This document shows positions 44,422 to 48,711 of a stretch of 48,711 nt of DNA, piece by piece (the stretch's first letter is position 1; each line of letters starts with the position of its first letter). The translations under genes and the position numbers were made by a program. The notes beneath the pieces are model-generated. The model made no database searches. It was given only the letters and a program-made list of their open reading frames with translations, and was not told the origin of the DNA. Source of the DNA: Chitinophaga pinensis (lineage in GTDB: Bacteria > Pseudomonadota > Gammaproteobacteria > Burkholderiales > SG8-41); NCBI GenBank assembly GCA_943329075.2, contig CALQCM020000034.1, positions 1 through 48,711 of the forward strand. Reading direction: 5' to 3'.

Positions 44422-44952
44422 ATGTCATCGTATTCAACAGGTTTGAAGGCTGTCACTCTGGCGCTGGGGTTGGTTGCAGGCGCTGTATCAACGGGCGCGT
44501 TTGCGCAGGGCGTGGTTAACCGGCCGCAAATCTCGGCTGCGTTGGCGAACGAACTGGTCGGCGACGCGGTCGCGATTTGTGCCAAGCAGGGCTACAAGGT
44601 GTGGGCAGTGGTCGTCAATCTCGACGGCACGCGCCAGGCCCTGCTACGCGGCGACGGCGCGCCGATCCACTCGCAGGACAATTCCTATTACAAGGCCTAC
44701 ACGGCGGCCTCGCTCACGCTGGGCCGCAACGAGAGCAGCACCAAAGAAATGTATGACCGCGTGGCCAAGGCGCCAGCATCCACGGTGCCGACGGCGCAAC
44801 TGCCCAACGTCACGCTGGCGCAGGGCGCCATCGTGATCCGGTCCGGCGGGCAGATCATCGGTGCGATCGGCGTCAGTGGCGCACCGGGCGGGCAGTATGA
44901 CGAAGCCTGCGCGCGCGAAGCGTTGGCCAAGATTGAGAGCAGGCTGAAGTAA
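44422..44952 (+). CDS. GlcG/HbpS family heme-binding-type periplasmic protein
   Basis: 176 residues. A signal peptide (AVTLALGLVAGAVSTGAFAQ) is followed by the GlcG/HbpS fold (PF03928): ALANELVGDAVAICAKQGYKVWAVVVNLDG, YKAYTAASLTL, LAQGAIVIRSGGQIIGAIGVSGAPGGQYDE. Some members bind heme or cobalamin; others are near glycolate or diol genes with unknown roles. It is a single gene with GGAGGAG ahead of the ATG, followed by a strong hairpin. Confidence 0.87.
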   Translation: MSSYSTGLKAVTLALGLVAGAVSTGAFAQGVVNRPQISAALANELVGDAVAICAKQGYKVWAVVVNLDGTRQALLRGDGAPIHSQDNSYYKAYTAASLTLGRNESSTKEMYDRVAKAPASTVPTAQLPNVTLAQGAIVIRSGGQIIGAIGVSGAPGGQYDEACAREALAKIESRLK

Positions 44953-44977
44953 CGCTGGCTGTATCGCCGCATCAAGC

Positions 44978-45028
44978 AAGGGGGCCGCTTCGATTAAGTG
45001 CGGGTGTATTAATCGAACTCGGCCCCTT
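44978..45028. terminator. Long imperfect hairpin after the GlcG-family gene
   Basis: AAGGGGGCCGCTTCGATTAA (44978-44997) pairs, with a bulge in the middle, with TTAATCGAACTCGGCCCCTT (45009-45028). The loop is 11 bases. It begins 26 bp after the stop. The T-run is short (TTT), so it may be a terminator, a message-stabilising structure or another repeat type. Confidence 0.5.
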
Positions 45029-45129
45029 TGAATTTCTGACCTATCCTATAAACGGGGCCCGACTACCGGCATCCGTTCAACCCCGATACATTCGTTGCCA
45101 ACCACCAGACCGAAAAGACCACTAATCCC

Positions 45130-46224
45130 GTGAAGATCACCAAAATAGAAACCATCGTCATAAAAATGCCCATGCTCATCGAGGGCAACGCTGTGCCGCA
45201 TCCGGGCGGGCGCCCGATGACCGCGGTGGAAGTGTTGCTGCTGCGCGTCGATACCGACGAAGGCGTGAGCGGCTGGGGCGAGGCCTCGGCGAACCGCTTG
45301 TTGGCGGCGACGAAGACGGCCATCGATACCTTGATCGCGCCCATGTGCATCGGCCGCGATCCGACGGCGATCACCGATATCGCCAATCACATCGAGCGCA
45401 CGCTCGGCGGCAGCGGGCGCAGCAGCGTGTCGCGTTACGCGATGTCGGCGATCGACATTGCGTTGTGGGACATCGCCGGCAAAATTGCCGGGTTGCCCTT
45501 GTATCGTTTGCTTGGCGGTTCGCTGCGCCGCGATCTGCCCGGATATTGCAGTCTGTTGCGCTACAGTGAGCCGGCCACGGTCGCGCGCTTTACCGAGCGC
45601 GGACTGAAGCGCGGTTACCGCCATATCAAGCTGCATGAGATCACCTATCCCGCGATCAAGGCCGGGCGCGATGCCGCCGGCGCAGAGATTCCGCTGATGG
45701 TGGACGTCAATTGCGCATGGTCGGTCGATGATGCAATCAAGATGGCGCACAAACTCGAGCCGCTTGACCTCAAATGGATTGAAGAACCGGTGTGGCCGCC
45801 GGAAAACTTCGCCGGCATTGCGCGCGCGCGGCATGAGGGCGGGGTCGCCACCGCCGCCGGCGAAAATTCGACCTTCAGTGATTTCTACGGCATGTTTCAG
45901 GCCGGCTCGCTGAATTACGCGCAGCCCAGCGTTGCGCGCGTCGGCGGCATCACGCAGTTTCGCAAGGTGCTGGCACTGGCCGAGGCGTTCGGCGTGGAAG
46001 TGGTGCCGCATTCGGCCTACTTCGGGCCGGGCCTGATTGCGACGCTGCACTGCGCGGCGGCGATGCAGACCGAAACGATCGTCGAGCGTTATGACATCGA
46101 CTTCGCCGTCACCCCGCTGCACGCTGCAATCAATCCGGTCAACGGCCGCTTCAGTGTGCCGCAGGGGCCGGGGTTGGGCATAGATCCCGATCCGGCGGTG
46201 ATCGAGAAGTTGCGCATTGCCTGA
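45130..46224 (+). CDS. Enolase superfamily enzyme, mandelate racemase/muconate lactonizing type
   Basis: 364 residues from GTG 45130. The capping domain (GNAVPHPGGRPMT) and barrel are complete. Active-site residues visible are KLH at 167-169 in place of KxK, metal ligands Asp192 (VDVN), Glu218 (WIEEP) and Glu245 (GENST), and His294 (PHSAYFGPG). The Asp that pairs with the His in mandelate racemase is Ser267 here (QPSVARVGG). It should abstract an alpha proton from a carboxylate, as a dehydratase or racemase. It is followed by the SDR gene after 91 bp on the same strand. Confidence 0.9.
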   Translation: MKITKIETIVIKMPMLIEGNAVPHPGGRPMTAVEVLLLRVDTDEGVSGWGEASANRLLAATKTAIDTLIAPMCIGRDPTAITDIANHIERTLGGSGRSSVSRYAMSAIDIALWDIAGKIAGLPLYRLLGGSLRRDLPGYCSLLRYSEPATVARFTERGLKRGYRHIKLHEITYPAIKAGRDAAGAEIPLMVDVNCAWSVDDAIKMAHKLEPLDLKWIEEPVWPPENFAGIARARHEGGVATAAGENSTFSDFYGMFQAGSLNYAQPSVARVGGITQFRKVLALAEAFGVEVVPHSAYFGPGLIATLHCAAAMQTETIVERYDIDFAVTPLHAAINPVNGRFSVPQGPGLGIDPDPAVIEKLRIA

Positions 46225-46315
46225 GGCGTGGCGTTCAGCAAGCAAATGCGCCACGCCTGCTATTTTTCCAATCGGGCGATGCGAAACTCTCGCGATTTGA
46301 TATTGGGAGCACAGG

Positions 46316-47098
46316 ATGGATCTGGGCATCACGGGTAAAAAAGCGATCGTCTGCGCGGCCAGCAAGGGGTTGGGCAAAGCCTGTGCGCTGTCGCTGGCGA
46401 AGAACGGCGTCGATCTGGTGATCAACGCGCGCACCGCCAGCGAACTCGAAGCGGCGGCAGTGGAGATCCGCGCCGCCACCGGCCGCACGGTGACGACGGT
46501 GGCCGCCGACATCGCTACCAAAGAGGGGCGCGCCAAAGTGCTGGCGGCCTGCCCGTCGCCGGACATCCTCATCAACAACGCCGGCGGCCCGCCGCGCGGC
46601 GATTTTGCCGAATGGGATGAAGAGGCCTGGATGCAGGCGGTGAACCTCAGCATGATCGCGCCCCTCATGCTGATCAAGGCGGTGGTGGACGGCATGTGCG
46701 CGCGCAACTTCGGCCGTATCGTCAACATCACTTCTGGCACGGTGAAGCTGCCGCTGCCCGATCACGCGCTCTCGCAAGGCCCGCGCGCCGGCCTCACCGC
46801 CGCGTGCGCCGGCCTCGCGCGCCAGGTTGCACGGCACAACGTCACGATCAATGGCCTGCTGCCCGGCCAGCATCTGACCGAGCGCATGCAAAGCGGTTTG
46901 CTCGAAACGGCGCGCAGAACCGGCAAGTCACGGGAAGAACTGATTGCGAAGCGTGTGGCGGACATACCCGCCGGCCGCGTGGGAGACCCCTTCGAATTCG
47001 GCGAGGCCTGCGCCTTTCTGTGCTCGGCGCATTCGGGTTACATCGTCGGGCAGAATTTGTTGCTGGACGGCGGACGGTTTAATTCGACGCTGGGCTAG
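46316..47098 (+). CDS. SDR family oxidoreductase lacking the canonical YxxxK
   Basis: 260 residues with a classical layout: cofactor loop CAASKGLGKA at 13-22 (first Gly of TGxxxGxG is Ala), NNAGG near 85-89 and NITSGTVKLPLPDHA with the catalytic-Ser position. The YxxxK segment reads ALSQGPRAGLTA, so Tyr and Lys are absent. A subgroup annotated as FabG-like in beta- and alphaproteobacteria shares the SQGxRAGL pattern. The reaction is therefore uncertain. GGGAG lies 6 bases before the ATG. It probably acts with the enolase-type enzyme upstream. Confidence 0.88.
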   Translation: MDLGITGKKAIVCAASKGLGKACALSLAKNGVDLVINARTASELEAAAVEIRAATGRTVTTVAADIATKEGRAKVLAACPSPDILINNAGGPPRGDFAEWDEEAWMQAVNLSMIAPLMLIKAVVDGMCARNFGRIVNITSGTVKLPLPDHALSQGPRAGLTAACAGLARQVARHNVTINGLLPGQHLTERMQSGLLETARRTGKSREELIAKRVADIPAGRVGDPFEFGEACAFLCSAHSGYIVGQNLLLDGGRFNSTLG

Positions 47099-47490
47099 TG
47101 CGGAGAAAAGCCGGCAGCGGCAGTCGCGATTTGTTTCGGATTAAGCGCGATCTGTTGCGCAGTTTTCCGATCAGGAAAATCGCTGCCAGTGCAGCGGTGA
47201 TGCGCGGAAGCATGACGATGCGGGAAACCCGATGAGGCTGCCGAAACTGGATTGCAGCGAAATGACGTCGCGCCAGCGCGAGGCGTACGACAGGCACGCT
47301 TGAAAAGCGCAAACGCGTGTCCTAGGGCAGCTTGTTCACCCACGGCGCGAGGACCGGTTCGAATCCGTAGGTTGTGCCGAGCCAAGCTCGCGGTAATCGA
47401 CGCCTGCCTTCGGCTGGGCCAGAGCAAAACCCGTGGCCAGGGCCATGGCCAATCCCACTACAAATCGCTTCAGCGATTTATGCTTCCGGT
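47095..47490 (-). pseudogene. Decayed second copy of dsbA
   Basis: On the minus strand, 47490-47380 matches the start of dsbA at 43511 (KRFVVGLAMALATGFALAQ, then AGVDYRELGSAQP). The ATG is destroyed by an inserted C. The sequence then jumps to GFEPVLAPWVNKLP (intact: FDAVLMPWVNKLP). About 20 residues with the CPHC site are missing and the frame shifts. Below 47320 similarity is faint; a stretch reading NPKQIATAAAGFS may equal DTKKFAAAYHSFG. The whole of 47099-47616 has no intact gene. The part 47320-47490 is secure; the rest is tentative. Confidence 0.75.
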
Positions 47491-47616
47491 TCTGCCCCGC
47501 ATTCGGCGCGTGGCGAGGTTCTCAATACGCAATCGACGCCGCAGAGCACGCATATCGTGTACGATCGTCCCGCAAGCATAAATACACAATCCCACAGGTA
47601 AAGAGGAGCATCCCCG

Positions 47617-48465
47617 ATGGCGATCATTGATTCACAGGTCCATGTTTACGACGCGAACACGCCGAAACGGCCCTGGCACAGCGTGCCGAACTGGCCCCCG
47701 CACGTCACCGGCGACGAGATGGTGGCGGCGATGGACAAGCTTGGCGTCGACGGCGCAATTTTTATTTCGTCGTTTTCGATGTACCAGTACGACGCCAGTT
47801 ACACGCTGGAAGTGCAGCGCGCGCATCCCGGCCGTTTCGCTCTCGTCAAGCCTGTCGATCCTCATGACCCCGCTGCGGCCGATGTCATCGCCGACTGGAA
47901 GAAGACGCCGGGCACGGTCGGCATCCGCGTCATCGTGACGAACGAACCGGGGCGCGAAATAAAAGATCCCGGCGGTCTCGATCGCATCCTGCGCGCAGCG
48001 GTCAAGCACGACTTTCCGGTCAATATTCTGTTATGGGGCAACGTGGAGGCGGGCACCGCGGTGATCGACCGCCATCCCGATACGCGATTCATCGTCGACC
48101 ATCTCGGTCTCGTGCAGCCGCGCACGCCCGAGACGCGCGCCGCCGAGCCGTGGGCCGAGTTGCCGAAGATACTCGAACTCGCCAAACGCCCGAATGCGGT
48201 GATCAAAATCAGCGGCGCCTGCACGCTGTCGCAAAAGCCGTATCCCTACCCGGACATTTGGGACCCGCTCGCGCGCGTGTTCGACGCGTGGGGATTCGAG
48301 CGCTGCCTGTGGGGCACCGACTGGACGCGCGCCTTCGCGGTCTGCAACTACGAACAGGCCGTCGAACCTTTCCGTTTGACCGACCGCCTGAGCGACAGCG
48401 AACGCGCGATGCTGATGGGTGGCGCGACCGCCAAGGCGTATGGCTGGTCGCCGAAGAAGGGCTAG
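47617..48465 (+). CDS. Amidohydrolase family protein (PF04909 type)
   Basis: 282 residues starting MAIIDSQVHVYDANTPKRPW. Blocks DTRFIVDHLGLVQP, NAVIKISGACTLSQ and ERCLWGTDWTRAF give the expected His and final Asp. The strand carrying Arg-Val-Ile (GIRVIVTNEPG) resembles lactonase-type members. GAGGAGCA is about 8 bases ahead of the ATG. It shares fold and N-terminal motif with 33306-34148. Its final 23 bp, WSPKKG and stop, are repeated exactly at 48566-48588 across a hairpin repeat. Confidence 0.88.
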   Translation: MAIIDSQVHVYDANTPKRPWHSVPNWPPHVTGDEMVAAMDKLGVDGAIFISSFSMYQYDASYTLEVQRAHPGRFALVKPVDPHDPAAADVIADWKKTPGTVGIRVIVTNEPGREIKDPGGLDRILRAAVKHDFPVNILLWGNVEAGTAVIDRHPDTRFIVDHLGLVQPRTPETRAAEPWAELPKILELAKRPNAVIKISGACTLSQKPYPYPDIWDPLARVFDAWGFERCLWGTDWTRAFAVCNYEQAVEPFRLTDRLSDSERAMLMGGATAKAYGWSPKKG

Positions 48466-48481
48466 GTTATTCACACAGATC

Positions 48482-48562
48482 GTAGGGTGGGCAGCTTCGC
48501 TGCCCACGCGTTCCGCGAGGATTGATTGAAGGTTCGCGTGGGCAACAAATTGCCCACCCTAC
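48482..48562 (+). repeat. 81 bp paired-hairpin repeat, copy 4
   Basis: It starts GTAGGGTGGGCAGC 16 bp after the amidohydrolase stop, with loop TTC in the first hairpin, and ends TTGCCCACCCTAC. The spacer between hairpins differs from the other copies but has the same length. It is bracketed by an exact 23 bp direct repeat. Confidence 0.9.
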
Positions 48563-48565
48563 CGC

Positions 48566-48588
48566 GCTGGTCGCCGAAGAAGGGCTAG
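48566..48588 (+). repeat. Duplicated 3' end of the amidohydrolase gene, including its stop codon
   Basis: An exact 23 bp copy of 48443-48465 (GCTGGTCGCC...GGGCTAG), which encodes the final residues WSPKKG and the TAG. It begins 3 bp after the hairpin repeat. Not a gene. Confidence 0.9.
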
Positions 48589-48665
48589 TGTAGTGCTTTG
48601 TAATTAATGGAACTAAAAACGATTCGTCGAATCCATGAATTATGAGATTTACTTTGGGGACGGCG

Positions 48666-48711
48666 ATGCGCGTGGCAAGTGCGATTGAACTGGACGACAC
48701 GCAACGGGAGA
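48666..48711 (+). CDS. Start of an IS630-type transposase, cut by the window end
   Basis: From ATG 48666, with GGGGA about 6 bases ahead, the frame reads MRVASAIELDDTQRE and leaves the window open. This resembles the first residues of IS630-family transposases (IELTDEQRxxLE). The AT-rich 48589-48665 would then be the left end of the insertion sequence. Only 15 codons are visible, so the call rests on a short motif. Confidence 0.5.
   Translation, partial: MRVASAIELDDTQRE

Noticed and set aside
42737..45028. Shared TTCGATTAA in the hairpins at 42740 and 44978 as one repeat family
   Set aside because: Only nine bases are shared and the stems differ; more copies would be needed.
45046..46740. 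564-codon open frame on the minus strand opposite the enolase-type and SDR genes
   Set aside because: It spans two recognised genes on the other strand and its translation has no family motifs.
40531..48562. Regularly recurring hairpins as a CRISPR array
   Set aside because: Copies are kilobases apart with genes between them and no spacer-repeat periodicity; they are dispersed repeats.
48443..48588. 23 bp direct repeat as attachment sites of an integrated element
   Set aside because: Only 100 bp lie between the copies, with no integrase; the repeat is the gene's own end.

Overview
The window looks like an accessory, catabolism-oriented stretch of a high-GC betaproteobacterial chromosome, most likely of the order Burkholderiales. 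The main reason is nine complete or near-complete genes, plus one fossil, for periplasmic solute receptors of the tripartite tricarboxylate family (TctC/Bug). This family is hugely expanded in Bordetella, Cupriavidus and relatives. No TctA or TctB membrane component is present, and I saw no rRNA, tRNA or CRISPR array.

Layout. 1-6539 is a mostly minus-strand block: a truncated plus-strand Bug receptor, an HDOD protein, then an operon of Bug receptor, acyl-CoA dehydrogenase, Bug receptor and a DRE-TIM aldolase/lyase. 6567-13536 carries a HAD phosphatase, a P2A calcium-type ATPase, a fatty acid desaturase, an MmgE/PrpD protein and a ChaC-type glutathione-degrading enzyme. 13804-17539 is a compact redox operon (FAD-linked oxidase, 2x[4Fe-4S] protein, geranylgeranyl-reductase-like flavoprotein). 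17651-21633 holds an MFS transporter, a SIMPL protein, a Bug receptor and a cupin-like protein. 21816-24489 (plus) encodes a Gfo/Idh/MocA oxidoreductase, an FmdB zinc ribbon and a hydroxypyridine-type flavin monooxygenase. 24561-29398 (minus) is an operon in which two Bug receptors bracket a CaiB/BaiF CoA-transferase and an unusual UGSC-like two-domain protein. 29536-35146 (plus) has an enoyl-CoA hydratase, a GMC oxidoreductase, a Tat-exported metallo-beta-lactamase-fold hydrolase, an amidohydrolase and a Bug receptor. 35279-42727 contains small envelope proteins, two Bug receptors, a self-inhibited Fic AMPylase with an operator-like repeat over its start, a beta-propeller lipoprotein and a ModA-like binding protein. 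42864-48711 has dsbA, two small periplasmic or cupin proteins, an enolase-superfamily enzyme, an SDR, a second amidohydrolase and the first codons of an IS630-type transposase.

How the genes fit together: solutes, probably organic or aromatic acids, would be bound by Bug receptors. They could then be activated to CoA esters (CaiB), oxidised or hydrated (acyl-CoA dehydrogenase, enoyl-CoA hydratase, SDR, DRE-TIM lyase) or opened by amidohydrolases and monooxygenases. Substrates cannot be read from the sequence.

The most unusual signal is a family of 81-82 bp paired-hairpin repeats (ends GTAGGGTGGG / CCCACCCTAC). Three copies sit just behind a stop codon and are followed by a second copy of that gene's last codons, stop codon included (48443-48588 exact 23 bp; 44171-44339, 31/36; 13664-13836, 34/39). 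A fourth copy is flanked by 43 bp direct repeats of another hairpin sequence. Long direct repeats around such small elements do not fit ordinary short target duplications. Other decay signs are a decapitated Bug gene (31966-32053), a dsbA fossil that has lost its CPHC site (47095-47490) and a Bug gene with an apparent in-frame 25-codon deletion.
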